From positions 206,292-270,291 of the forward strand of contig CAJTFL010000005.1 of NCBI GenBank assembly GCA_910575565.1: 64,000 nucleotides of DNA, written 5' to 3'. Both the position numbers and the translations under genes were made by a program. The notes under the pieces were generated by a model that saw only the letters and a program-made list of their open reading frames with translations, did no database searches and was not told the origin of the DNA. Below, piece after piece: positions 44,498 through 53,598 of this stretch; position 1 is the first letter of the stretch, and the number at the start of each line of letters is the position of its first letter. The stretch is from Lachnospiraceae bacterium. GTDB lineage: Bacteria; Bacillota; Clostridia; Lachnospirales; Lachnospiraceae.

Positions 44498-46528
44498 ATG
44501 GAAATTCAGCTTCAAAGCATTTTGATGCCGTCAGAGGAAATCTGCAAGGTTTCGGAATTATATTATCACGAAAATAATGGACAGATTAATTTTGACGGAT
44601 ATTTTAACCTGTTCTATATTGAAAAACGAAAAGCTTATACGAATATTGAAAAGCTGTTTTTGGCTTTGCGGTTAAAAGGATTTTCTTCGCTGGCGCTGTA
44701 CCGGAATCGGGAAAAGCTGCAGGAAATTTCCCTGGAGGCCGAAAAGGAAAAAACGTATAAAATTCCCCTGCCCTATGCGGAGCATAAGGACGGGGTGTTT
44801 TGGTTTTCCCTGGCTGATGGAGCTGTCCATGATTTAGATGATGAAGACGTGGGAAGGGAAGGCGTGGGAAAGGAAGCCGCAGAAAAGGCTGCCGTGGGAA
44901 AGGAAGCCGCGGAAAAGGAAACCATGGGAAAGGAAGCCGCGGAAAAGGAAACCATGGGAAAGGAAGCCGCGGAAAAGGAAACCATGGGAAAGGAAGCCAT
45001 GGGCATGGGAAAGAAGGAATGGCCTGGGAGGAAGCCGGAGGGGAAAATCCTTTTTGGAATGTATATAGGGGAAATCAATGAACGATTGGTTTCTCCGGTA
45101 AATATCGGAATCGATATTTGTACTTACCGAAGGGAGCCTTACGTGCTCCGAAACCTGGCACAGCTTAGGGAACGGCTTCTGGAACGGGAGGAATTAAACG
45201 CCGCTTCTCATATCCGGGTGTACGTGGCCGATAACGGAAAAACCTTAGGAAGCCATCGAAAAATCCAGGAAATATGCGCAGGCTCCCAGGGAAAAATTCG
45301 GATTTTTCCCAATAAAAATGCAGGCGGTGCAGGCGGCTTCACCCGTGGGATGCTGGAGATTTTGGCGGATAAGGAGCAATACGCCATGACCCATGTGCTG
45401 ATTATGGATGATGACGTGGTGGTGGAGCCGGATGCCCTGGTCAGGCTTTATGGGGTGCTGTCTACGCTAAAGCCAGAGTGGAAAGAGGCAGCTATAGGCG
45501 GGACGCTGATGCGGGAAGATTATCCCCATATCTTGTTTTGCGCCGGGGAGGTTTGGGAAAACGGGAAGATTAAAAACCCGGAAAAAAATCTGGATGTGCG
45601 GGAGTTTTCCACGGCTTCCTGCAGCTATCTGACCGGGCTCGGAAATGAGCACAGGTGGTATTCCGGCTGGTGGTGCTGCTGTTATCCGCTGGCTACGGTA
45701 AGGGAGGACAACCTGCCATTGCCCTTGTTTATTCATCGGGACGATATCGAATACTGCCTGCGGAATATGGATAAAGGGATCTTGTTTTTTAATGGGATCG
45801 GAGTGTGGCATAAAGGGTTTGAGCTGGCTTTTGAGAGCAGCACATTATATTATGATATCCGAAATGAATTGGTCGCTATCATGCTTTATGGCACGGGGAA
45901 TGTAAAGAAAACGGCATTGAAATTTGTGACAAAGGCTCTTACCGTCGCGGCCATCCGGATGCGGTATCAGGATGCGGACGCAGTTTACCGGGGCTTTTTG
46001 GATTTCTTAAAAGGGCCGAAATGGCTGTGGCGGCAGGAACCGGCAGAGTTAAACCAAAAGGCCAGAGGGATAGCCAGCCAGTACCAGCCGGTGGAAAAGG
46101 TAATGGAAGAATTGCCGGAAGAGGAAAGAGCCGGGCTGCAAAAGCAGCTGGACAGCTTTTGGGAACGGTTTTCGGAGGATTTAGTGCTGAACGGGCCAAG
46201 GGACGGCCAGAAAGGCACGCTGCTCCATTACCTGACCTTCAACGGCTGGCTGTTTCCGGGAGACGGGACGGGAGCCAAGCTGATTACCTCCCTGGATTCC
46301 CCGTGGGAGGCATTTCGGAAAAAGCGGGTGGTCTGGTATGAGCCGGGAAGCGGGAAGGCGCTCCTTGCAAGGCGGGATTACCGGGAGCTAAAGCGCATGG
46401 CAGGCCTTTACGGGAAAACGTGGATTGCGTTTCACCGGTACATGGACAGAGCCTGCCAGGCTTATCGGAAAAGCGCGATTGCCAATGCCAACAGCCTGCG
46501 CTGGAAGGGATATTTAAAGGAAAGGTGA
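44498..46528 (+). CDS. GlfT2-like glycosyltransferase with tandem-repeat insert
   Basis: 676-aa enzyme resembling bifunctional galactofuranosyltransferase GlfT2 and its clostridial relatives. The N-terminal beta-sandwich (about residues 1-110) is followed by a repeat insert (MGKEAAEKET units, about 120-170). The GT-A domain contains NKNAGGAGGFTRGM, the metal motif MDDDVVVEPD, SGWWCCCYPL, the catalytic IHRDDIEYCLRN and the metal-ligand His in GVWHKGFE. The C-terminal helical domain is of normal size. GAGGAATAGG precedes the ATG. It is 4 bp upstream of the ABC exporter genes. A galactofuranose-containing or similar glycan is suggested, but sugar specificity is inferred only. Confidence 0.8.
   Translation: MEIQLQSILMPSEEICKVSELYYHENNGQINFDGYFNLFYIEKRKAYTNIEKLFLALRLKGFSSLALYRNREKLQEISLEAEKEKTYKIPLPYAEHKDGVFWFSLADGAVHDLDDEDVGREGVGKEAAEKAAVGKEAAEKETMGKEAAEKETMGKEAAEKETMGKEAMGMGKKEWPGRKPEGKILFGMYIGEINERLVSPVNIGIDICTYRREPYVLRNLAQLRERLLEREELNAASHIRVYVADNGKTLGSHRKIQEICAGSQGKIRIFPNKNAGGAGGFTRGMLEILADKEQYAMTHVLIMDDDVVVEPDALVRLYGVLSTLKPEWKEAAIGGTLMREDYPHILFCAGEVWENGKIKNPEKNLDVREFSTASCSYLTGLGNEHRWYSGWWCCCYPLATVREDNLPLPLFIHRDDIEYCLRNMDKGILFFNGIGVWHKGFELAFESSTLYYDIRNELVAIMLYGTGNVKKTALKFVTKALTVAAIRMRYQDADAVYRGFLDFLKGPKWLWRQEPAELNQKARGIASQYQPVEKVMEELPEEERAGLQKQLDSFWERFSEDLVLNGPRDGQKGTLLHYLTFNGWLFPGDGTGAKLITSLDSPWEAFRKKRVVWYEPGSGKALLARRDYRELKRMAGLYGKTWIAFHRYMDRACQAYRKSAIANANSLRWKGYLKER
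44850..45010 (+). repeat. 30-bp in-frame tandem repeat in the GlfT2-like gene
   Basis: Three identical 30-bp units plus degenerate flanks encode GKEAAEKETM between the N-terminal domain and the catalytic domain. The homologue at 51568 lacks the insert. Confidence 0.85.
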
Positions 46529-46532
46529 AGAA

Positions 46533-47321
46533 ATGAGTTTAATGGCAAAGCATTTTGAAGCGTTCCTGCATTACCGGCCATTGCTGGAGCAGCTGGTTTC
46601 AAAAGATATTAAGCTGAAATACCGGAGGAGCTTTTTGGGCTACCTTTGGAGCATTTTAAATCCCTTGCTGATCATGGCGATCATGATGCTGGTGTTTTCC
46701 AATATGTTCCGTTTTGATATTGCCAATTACCCGGTATACTTAATCATAGGGCAGACCATCTTTAATTTCGTGTCCGAGTCCACCAACCAGGCCATGTGGT
46801 CCATCACCGGGAATGCCGCGCTGATGAAGAAAACCTATGTGCCCAAATATATCTTCACCCTTTCCCGGGTGACAAGCGGCTTTATCAATATGGTATTTGC
46901 CCTAGGGGCTATGCTGATCGTATTCATCATTTGCCGGGTGCGGTTTACGCTAAATATGCTGTTTATCCCGGTAATCCTTTTGCAGGTATATGTATTTGCT
47001 TTGGGACTGGGGCTGTTTTTGGCTCAGGGAACGGTATTTTTCCGGGATATCCAGTACATCTACAGCGCCTTTTTAACCGCCTGGATGTATGCCACGCCGA
47101 TTTTTTATCCCATAAACCAGCTGCCCTTCCGGTTAATGTGGCTGATCAAGCACTTTAATCCCCTGTATGCCTATATTACCCAGTTCAGGACGATTGTGCT
47201 GGAAGGCGTATTCCCGGACGAAAGGCTGATTTTGTACGGGGTAGTGATGTCGGCGATTATGCTGGGAATCGGCAGCTTTGCATTTGTGAAAACGCAGGAT
47301 AAGTTTATCCTTTATATATAG
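46533..47321 (+). CDS. Polysaccharide ABC exporter, permease (Wzm/TagG type)
   Basis: 262-aa ABC-2 permease with six hydrophobic segments. The family start is visible: LVSKDIKLKYRRSFLGYLWSILNPLL, followed by IIGQTIFNFVSESTNQAMWS and the end FNPLYAYITQFRTIVLEG. It exports undecaprenyl-linked polysaccharide or teichoic acid across the membrane together with the ATPase encoded 164 bp downstream. AAGGTGAAG precedes the ATG. Neighbouring glycosyltransferases make a polysaccharide substrate likely. Confidence 0.92.
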   Translation: MSLMAKHFEAFLHYRPLLEQLVSKDIKLKYRRSFLGYLWSILNPLLIMAIMMLVFSNMFRFDIANYPVYLIIGQTIFNFVSESTNQAMWSITGNAALMKKTYVPKYIFTLSRVTSGFINMVFALGAMLIVFIICRVRFTLNMLFIPVILLQVYVFALGLGLFLAQGTVFFRDIQYIYSAFLTAWMYATPIFYPINQLPFRLMWLIKHFNPLYAYITQFRTIVLEGVFPDERLILYGVVMSAIMLGIGSFAFVKTQDKFILYI

Positions 47322-47485
47322 GCGGCAGCTGCGGCAGTTTAAACGGCGGAATATTTACTGGAGATTTTAATTAAGGATTTTAACGGGGATTTTTGCCGGA
47401 AATTTCTGCCGGGAATTTTGTGGGGCAGGCGTGCTGGTTAGACAAAATTATAGTTCGCATTTTTATTGAATATACAGGTGAGACG

Positions 47486-48226
47486 ATGGAAGAAAGATGG
47501 GCGGTTAAGGTAGATCATGCAGTGGTACGGTTTAACATGGCATCTGAGCGGATCGATAATTTAAAAGAATATTTTGTGAAATTGATTAAGCGGGAATTGA
47601 TGTTTAAGGAATTCCTGGCTTTAAAGGATGTAAGCTTTCAGGTGAATAAAGGAGAGGCCTGGGGGATTATCGGCACGAATGGATCCGGGAAATCCACGCT
47701 GTTAAAGCTGGTTTGCGGGATCTTAAAGCCATATAAAGGGAAAGTGGAGATCAATGGATCTATCGCCCCCTTGATCGAACTGGGGGCTGGGTTTGACGGG
47801 GATTTGACTGCCCGGGAGAATATTTTCCTAAATGGCGCGGTGCTGGGATATGATAAATATTTTATGCAGGAGCATTTTGATGAAATCGTGGATTTCGCAG
47901 AGCTGTGGGATTTTTTGGATATGCCCATAAAGAATTATTCCTCTGGCATGGCCGCCAGGCTGGGCTTTGCCATCGCTACGGTAGTCAGGCCGGATATTCT
48001 GATTTGTGACGAGGTGCTGGCAGTAGGCGATTATGCCTTTCAGCAGAAATGCGAGCACCGGATGGCGGAGATGCGGGATCGGGGGACGACGCTTTTGTAT
48101 GTGTCCCATTCCATTGACTCGGTGAAAAGCGTGTGTGACCATGCGCTTTGGCTGGATCATGGGGTGGTGAAGATGATGGGGGATGTGGGGAGCGTGGGGG
48201 ATGCTTATATGAGGGCTATTGGATGA
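47486..48226 (+). CDS. Polysaccharide ABC exporter, ATPase (Wzt/TagH type)
   Basis: 246-aa ABC ATPase of the polysaccharide/teichoic-acid export class. Walker A is GTNGSGKSTLLKL, the Q-loop region reads PLIELGAGFDGDLTARENIF, the signature is YSSGMAARLGFAIAT, Walker B is DILICDEVLAVGD and the switch His lies in LLYVSHSIDSV. It stops after the nucleotide-binding domain, without the C-terminal carbohydrate-binding domain of long Wzt proteins. ATG 47486 with CAGGTGAG upstream is preferred to 47393. The end of the gene abuts a truncated PIN-domain gene and marks the start of the AT-rich island. Confidence 0.92.
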   Translation: MEERWAVKVDHAVVRFNMASERIDNLKEYFVKLIKRELMFKEFLALKDVSFQVNKGEAWGIIGTNGSGKSTLLKLVCGILKPYKGKVEINGSIAPLIELGAGFDGDLTARENIFLNGAVLGYDKYFMQEHFDEIVDFAELWDFLDMPIKNYSSGMAARLGFAIATVVRPDILICDEVLAVGDYAFQQKCEHRMAEMRDRGTTLLYVSHSIDSVKSVCDHALWLDHGVVKMMGDVGSVGDAYMRAIG

Positions 48227-48602
48227 TTATTTGATGGAAGCCCGGAGGCTTATATTATCGGAAGTAAAAAATAATCAAATTGAATTGGTCACGTCTTTTA
48301 TGCTAGATTATGAAAATGCAAAAAATAGGTTTTTGCATAAACGGCAGGGGATATCAGAATTTATGAGTGCAAATGAATCATATTATGTTAGTGAAGATAA
48401 AAACGGTGAGGCAATAAAAATAGCAGAGGAAATAAAAGCAACGGGTGTTAAAAATGCAGATGCATTTCATGTAGCTTGTGCTATTCTAGGGAAATGCGAT
48501 TACTTTATTACGACAGATGATAGACTTTTGAAATATCAATCGGAAAAAATCCAGATAGTTACTCCAGGGGAATTTATTCGGAGATTGGAGGCGATAGAAT
48601 GA
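48219..48602 (+). pseudogene. PIN-domain nuclease, 5'-truncated
   Basis: About 128 codons matching the C-terminal two-thirds of a PIN-domain protein: ARRLILSEVKNNQIELVTSF, then GVKNADAFHVACAILGKCDY and FITTDDRLLKYQ, which hold the later acidic residues. The usual first beta strand with its catalytic Asp (about 18-20 residues) is missing. The frame runs straight out of the end of the ABC ATPase gene, and only a TTG (48219) or an internal ATG (48234) is available. It therefore looks like a fragment joined by recombination. It overlaps the next small gene as ATGA, the usual pairing of this family. Confidence 0.7.
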
Positions 48603-48826
48603 CAAATAATGCAATAGGCATTATGGATAAAGGCTTCGCTTGTTTAGTAGAAACATTGGGGGTTGTAAATGCGGAGAGATTTATTGCCATGGTTAAACGA
48701 GATAATTTTGATTATACGGTTTGGCGTCGGGAATATTTTAAGGATATGAGTTTGGATGAGATTAGCAGAGAAGCTGTAGCTTATGCTGAAAAGCATCCAC
48801 ATAAAGGGCGAGGAATTCGGATTTAA
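48599..48826 (+). CDS. Small PIN-partner protein of unknown function
   Basis: 75-aa soluble protein with NNAIGIMDKGFACLVETLGV and FDYTVWRREYFKDMSLDEIS. Similar small proteins, as I recall them, often sit directly after clostridial PIN-domain genes and may act as antitoxin or partner; no DNA-binding motif is evident. It overlaps the PIN fragment by 4 bp (ATGA), so its translation may have depended on the truncated gene. Base composition is AT-rich, unlike the ABC genes just upstream. Confidence 0.55.
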   Translation: MTNNAIGIMDKGFACLVETLGVVNAERFIAMVKRDNFDYTVWRREYFKDMSLDEISREAVAYAEKHPHKGRGIRI

Positions 48827-48955
48827 AGTAATATTTATAGTGTTTGAAAAATGCATGGGTTGATATTATTGAAATCCGAAGAGATTGCGCGATTTCTTTG
48901 AAACAAGTGTAGCGCTTAAAACGCCTGACTCGAAAATGCGGAGGGGGATTGAAGG

Positions 48956-49197
48956 ATGAAAGCATCGAGTGTAAACATTAATCGTTCAATACAAGCAATT
49001 TCACTTTATTTAATTCAATGTATAAGTGTGGAAGATCAATGTTCGGAAGAAGCAGCATTGAAAAAATGCTGAAAACAGAAACGTATGATTTATTGCAGGA
49101 TAGGGCCTCCGAGTTATATGCGGAATCACCGGAGTATGTTTGGGGAATGATGCAGGACGAAAGAAATGGAAATTGGGAGGCGTGGTTAAGGGAATAG
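48956..49197 (+). pseudogene. Small conserved hypothetical protein, frameshifted
   Basis: MKASSVNINRSIQAISLYLI leads to a stop at 49072 because the A6 tract at 49061-49066 is one base short. With one A restored the frame continues through KMLKTETYDLLQDRASELYA, ESPEYVWGMMQDERNGNWEA to a stop at 49197, about 80 residues. It has an excellent ribosome site (GGAGGGGG). The family is unnamed, though similar helical proteins are found beside toxin-antitoxin-like genes. The following bases to 49294 hold another short open fragment (VVDLYASVIGMSKKDCKRSM) with no start, probably a further gene remnant. Confidence 0.6.
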
Positions 49198-49347
49198 AGA
49201 AAATGTTAATGTTGTGGATTTGTATGCTTCTGTGATTGGAATGAGCAAAAAAGATTGCAAGAGAAGTATGTTTTTGGTTGATGAGATAGATTAAATATAT
49301 GAAGAGAGGGGAAGCGTGGAAAACGATAATTCCAGGCGAGATAGATT

Positions 49348-50547
49348 ATGGAAGGAAATGTAAAAGTATCAATCGTAGTTCCGATTTATAATGTTGAGAA
49401 GTATTTAAGGCAATGTTTAGACAGCATTGCGAATCAGACCTTGAAGGAAATTGAAGTGATTTGTGTAAACGACGGGTCAACGGACACTTCCCCGGCGATT
49501 ATCCAGGAGTATGTAAAAAAGGATAGCCGGTTTAAGTGCATTGATAAACCAAATACTGGTTATGGAAATTCAATGAACAGAGGATTTGATCTGGCTTGCG
49601 GCGAGTACATAGGCATCGTCGAGTCCGATGACTATGCAGATCCGGATATGTTTGAATGCTTATATAACCAGGCGCATAAGCATAATTTAGATGCGATAAA
49701 GTCTGGGTATTATTTGTATTATTCAAGACCGAAGGAGAAAAATATCAAACAGGTAATTGTTTCTTCGGCATTGGACAGGAAAACCATTTGCCCCAGGGAA
49801 GATTTTAGCGCTAAGATGGAAATGGTTGAGTTTTATAATATAAAGCCTACGATATGGTCGGCGATTTATAAGCGTGATTTTATCAGGGAGAATGGTATTC
49901 GCTTTAATGAAACACCAGGGGCTTCTTACCAGGATGCAAGCTTTAATTTTAAGGTTTGGGCGTGTGCGAATCGGGTTCAGTTGGTTTCGGACGCTTATTT
50001 GCATTACCGTCAGGACAATGAAAATTCTTCTGTTAATTCAACAGGAAAAGTTTTTTGCGTATGTGATGAATACAAGGAAATGAAACGTTTTTTGTCAGAA
50101 AATCCTGTATATCAGGGAAAGTTGGAGGGTGTACGAAATCGACTTAAATACGATTCATATATATGGAATTATGATCGATTAGCACAAAAATATAAATATA
50201 TTTTTATTGAGCGAGCTGCTAGTGAATTTGCAGATGATTTAAAGGAAGGAAATTTAGACGAGACATATTTCGAGTGGTATAAATGGGAAGACTTAATGAA
50301 ATTAATTGAAGATCCTGTGAGCTACCATACAAAAAAAGCGTTAGATAAAGAAGTTATATTCATGAATAAAGAAGAGTATGAACGGATTATAAACTCATTG
50401 CCATATCGCTTAGCAAAGAAAAGTATTTCAATTGAAAAGAAATTGGCCGGAGGAATTAAGTGTTGTAAAGATCATGGGATTATATACACCTTTTTTTATG
50501 GAATAAAAAAGATTGTTGGACGGTTAGTTCGGAGGGGAAAGAGATGA
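49348..50547 (+). CDS. GT2-family glycosyltransferase
   Basis: 399-aa glycosyltransferase with KVSIVVPIYNVEKYLRQCLD, EVICVNDGSTDTSPAIIQEY, the GYGNSMNRGFDLACGEYIGI loop and metal motif VESDDYADPDMFE. This group resembles clostridial and streptococcal capsule GT2 enzymes. The C-terminal 120 residues are helical and basic (FFYGIKKIVGRLVRRGKR). The gene is AT-rich, in contrast to the 40-48 kb glycosyltransferases. Its stop overlaps the next start by 4 bp (ATGA). Confidence 0.9.
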   Translation: MEGNVKVSIVVPIYNVEKYLRQCLDSIANQTLKEIEVICVNDGSTDTSPAIIQEYVKKDSRFKCIDKPNTGYGNSMNRGFDLACGEYIGIVESDDYADPDMFECLYNQAHKHNLDAIKSGYYLYYSRPKEKNIKQVIVSSALDRKTICPREDFSAKMEMVEFYNIKPTIWSAIYKRDFIRENGIRFNETPGASYQDASFNFKVWACANRVQLVSDAYLHYRQDNENSSVNSTGKVFCVCDEYKEMKRFLSENPVYQGKLEGVRNRLKYDSYIWNYDRLAQKYKYIFIERAASEFADDLKEGNLDETYFEWYKWEDLMKLIEDPVSYHTKKALDKEVIFMNKEEYERIINSLPYRLAKKSISIEKKLAGGIKCCKDHGIIYTFFYGIKKIVGRLVRRGKR

Positions 50548-51509
50548 ATGGAAATCCAAAATTTTCAATTATTATTCCGGTATATAATGTAGAAAATTAC
50601 TTGAGCAGATGTTTGGACAGTGTTGTAAATCAAACCTTGTTGGATATTGAAATTATATGTGTTAATGATGGATCTAAAGATAATTCGGATAGAATACTTA
50701 AGCAGTATGCTAATCTTGATGATAGAATTAAAATCATCGAAAAGGAAAATGGCGGTTTGTCATCAGCTCGTAACGCAGGAATGAAGATTGCGCGAGGTGA
50801 TTATATATGTTTTCTTGATTCTGATGATTATGTGGAAAAATTTTTTTGCGAAAGATTATATAAAGAAGTTTTGGAAAATAACCCAGATATTATAGTGTTT
50901 GGAGCAAACATATTTCCACTAACAAAGGATACGGAATTTTGGATATATAAAAGCCTTTCCCCGATAACGCATAAATTTCGACGTTTTTCTTCAGCTATCC
51001 TTTTGTCAGATAATCGAGGGTATCCGTTTGTATGGAGAAATTGCTTTAAAAGAAACTATTTACATCAAAAGCGGCTGCAGTTTAATGAAGATATAAAATT
51101 TGGAGAGGATACAGTTTTTCAGCTCTGTGCATTTCCAGGCGCTAAGAATATAATTTATATTTCTGATAAACTGTATAATTATCGTTATGATAGAAAAAAC
51201 TCATTAATGTTTAAATTTAGAAGAGATGACACGAAACGACTGTATGAACATCTAGAAATAATTGATAAAATTGCTGAATATTGGGAGCGAGCTGGATATC
51301 TGCCAAGATGGGATTATTTGTTTGCAGCATTTGTGTTGGATTTTATGGGATATGATTTGGCTCAGTACAAATTAGATGATAAAAAGAATATTGTTGAAAA
51401 GTTATTTAAAATTTTGCATAGATATGGTGTTGAATTGAAGTGGTTAAATACGCCACATCAGTACCGTAAATATTATTGGAATATTAGAATGAGTGTTAGA
51501 AAAAAATGA
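50544..51509 (+). CDS. GT2-family glycosyltransferase
   Basis: 321-aa capsule-type GT2 enzyme with FSIIIPVYNVENYLSRCLDS, EIICVNDGSKDNSDRILKQY, GGLSSARNAGMKIARGDYIC and the metal motif FLDSDDYVEKFF. A downstream FGEDTVFQLC supplies the acidic catalytic site. The ATGA overlap with the upstream gene indicates coupled translation. AT-rich codon use matches the rest of the island. Confidence 0.9.
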   Translation: MNGNPKFSIIIPVYNVENYLSRCLDSVVNQTLLDIEIICVNDGSKDNSDRILKQYANLDDRIKIIEKENGGLSSARNAGMKIARGDYICFLDSDDYVEKFFCERLYKEVLENNPDIIVFGANIFPLTKDTEFWIYKSLSPITHKFRRFSSAILLSDNRGYPFVWRNCFKRNYLHQKRLQFNEDIKFGEDTVFQLCAFPGAKNIIYISDKLYNYRYDRKNSLMFKFRRDDTKRLYEHLEIIDKIAEYWERAGYLPRWDYLFAAFVLDFMGYDLAQYKLDDKKNIVEKLFKILHRYGVELKWLNTPHQYRKYYWNIRMSVRKK

Positions 51510-51567
51510 AAATGGGTTAAGCATTATGTATGCGAGTGATTCTCTTTTGAAAGGTGAAGGTTCAAAA

Positions 51568-53373
51568 ATGGAGTATAAAATTCAGAATATCGTATTTCCA
51601 ATAGAAACAAAACATCAAGACTGTAAAGGCTTATTTTACCATGGAGATGGTTGTTTAGATAGAGAAGAAAAAGCATTGCACTTGGGAAAAGGGCAGAATA
51701 TAGATTTTACAACGTATTTAAATGGTTGTTCTTGCAGAAAATGGAAAAAATACACGAAAGCAAAGAGGTTTTCGCTTTATCTGGATGCAGAAGGTGTTTT
51801 GCAAGTATGCTTAACAGGATATACAAAAGATATTCAAATCAATAGGACGGAAGATCAAATCAAGAAATATTATTTAGATAGCCGACAAGTGATACATTTG
51901 CAATTTTCTAATAGTGAAGAGCAAATAATTGGTTTTGAAATATCTGCTATAGAAGATAGTGTTATTTATGGCGGTTATTATACGGTAGAGGCTGATGAAT
52001 CAGAGTTGAATGAAATTCGTCTTTGTTTAGCAACGACTACTTATAAGAAGGAAAAGTTTATAAAAAAGAATCTTGAGTGCTTAAAGCAAGAGATCATAAA
52101 TAGTGAATCTGAGATTAGAGATAATTTATATATTCATGTTGTAGATAATGGAAGAACATTAAGTTCAAAAGATGTATGCGGAGAGCATATATATCTTCAT
52201 CCAAACAGTAATTCAGGCGGTTCGGGCGGATATGCAAGGGGAATGATTGAATCCTTAAATCAGACACCGAAAGCAACTCATGTGCTTTTGATGGATGATG
52301 ATGTGCTGGTGCTTCCAGAAAGTGTTTTTCGTACATTTCGCTTATTGCGATTAATGAAAGAAGAATATAAAACACATTTTATTAGTGGCGCAATGCTTTA
52401 TTATGAAGAACCTAATAGGCAGCATGAGGATATTGGCACTGTGACTAAAGATGCTGTTTATGAAACGTTAAAACCGCGATTTGATCATAATTATTTGGAA
52501 GCAAATTTAGATAATGAAGCTGATTTTGCAGAAAAAAATAGTCAATATGCGGCGTGGTGGTATTGCTGTATTCCAGCAGAAGTGATTGAAAAAAATGGTT
52601 TGCCACTTCCCTTGTTTATTCGCTGGGATGATTCTGAATATTCATCAAGATGCAAGGCTAAGTTTATTACTATGAATGGCATCTGTATTTGGCATATGGG
52701 ATTTACAAAAAAATATAATTCAGTATTGGATTTGTATCAGCAGTGCAGAAATTTCTTAATTGGAAGAGCCTCTTCAAATGTTTTTCAGGAAACAGATCCT
52801 TATAATAGGATTTTTAAGGCGTTTCGTGTAGAAATGCTGAAATTTAATTATGATGGCGCTGAGTTAGTGTTAAGAGCATTTCAGGACTTCTTAAAAGGCC
52901 CTGAATTTTTAAAGGCTAATCGTGGAGAAGAAATTATTAAAAGAAATTCTAAATTAAATGAAAAATTAATACCGTTGAATCAGGTTGAAGGGTGCGATAT
53001 ACAAGATGTTTGGTCATGTTTTTCTGATCCTCCAAGAAAATTTTTGGATAAATGGCTGTTCCGTTTAACGTATAACGGGCAGAGATTTTGGCCGACAGCT
53101 TTGTGCAAAAAAGATGTAGCATATATTTCGTTTGATTATGCATATCAGCCGCAAAAAATGTCTATGCACAATAAGCTAATAGCAATAAATCCATTTGATA
53201 ATACGGGAAACATCAGAAGATTAGATAAAGTAAGATATAGAAAGTTGTCTAGGCGATTTAAACAAGCAACTGCTTATTATGAGAAGCATAAAAAAGAAAT
53301 AGAGACGGCATATAGGGAGGCAATGCCGTATTTGACTTCGGAAAAGTTTTGGAGAGAGTATTTGGGAATTTAG
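51568..53373 (+). CDS. GlfT2-like glycosyltransferase, second copy
   Basis: 601-aa homologue of the gene at 44498. The N-terminal MEYKIQNIVFP aligns with MEIQLQSILMP of the first copy. The catalytic domain carries HPNSNSGGSGGYARGMIESL, metal motif MDDDVLVLPES, AAWWYCCIPAEV, IRWDDSEYSSRC and the His in ICIWHMGFTKKY. It lacks the tandem-repeat insert. ATG 51568 is chosen for this alignment and the AAGGTGAAGG upstream; the frame extends back to GTG 51493, overlapping the previous gene. Two such enzymes suggest two furanose-type linkages or alternating transferases. Confidence 0.8.
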   Translation: MEYKIQNIVFPIETKHQDCKGLFYHGDGCLDREEKALHLGKGQNIDFTTYLNGCSCRKWKKYTKAKRFSLYLDAEGVLQVCLTGYTKDIQINRTEDQIKKYYLDSRQVIHLQFSNSEEQIIGFEISAIEDSVIYGGYYTVEADESELNEIRLCLATTTYKKEKFIKKNLECLKQEIINSESEIRDNLYIHVVDNGRTLSSKDVCGEHIYLHPNSNSGGSGGYARGMIESLNQTPKATHVLLMDDDVLVLPESVFRTFRLLRLMKEEYKTHFISGAMLYYEEPNRQHEDIGTVTKDAVYETLKPRFDHNYLEANLDNEADFAEKNSQYAAWWYCCIPAEVIEKNGLPLPLFIRWDDSEYSSRCKAKFITMNGICIWHMGFTKKYNSVLDLYQQCRNFLIGRASSNVFQETDPYNRIFKAFRVEMLKFNYDGAELVLRAFQDFLKGPEFLKANRGEEIIKRNSKLNEKLIPLNQVEGCDIQDVWSCFSDPPRKFLDKWLFRLTYNGQRFWPTALCKKDVAYISFDYAYQPQKMSMHNKLIAINPFDNTGNIRRLDKVRYRKLSRRFKQATAYYEKHKKEIETAYREAMPYLTSEKFWREYLGI

Positions 53374-53598
53374 TATAGAAAATGCTTCTAGTATATCGTG
53401 ATTAATGTAGATAGTAAAACGGAATTGATTCGTATCGTTTATTTGTTAATACTTAGGATTTAGAATAATCATAAGGGATGAATGTTTGCTTTGTAAAACA
53501 GATTTATTTTGATTTAGCGGTATTTGCAGATAAGAAATTTAACGCAAAAGATAAAAATTTTGACAAGCAATTTAGTTGAATTGGTAGTAGGAGATGAT

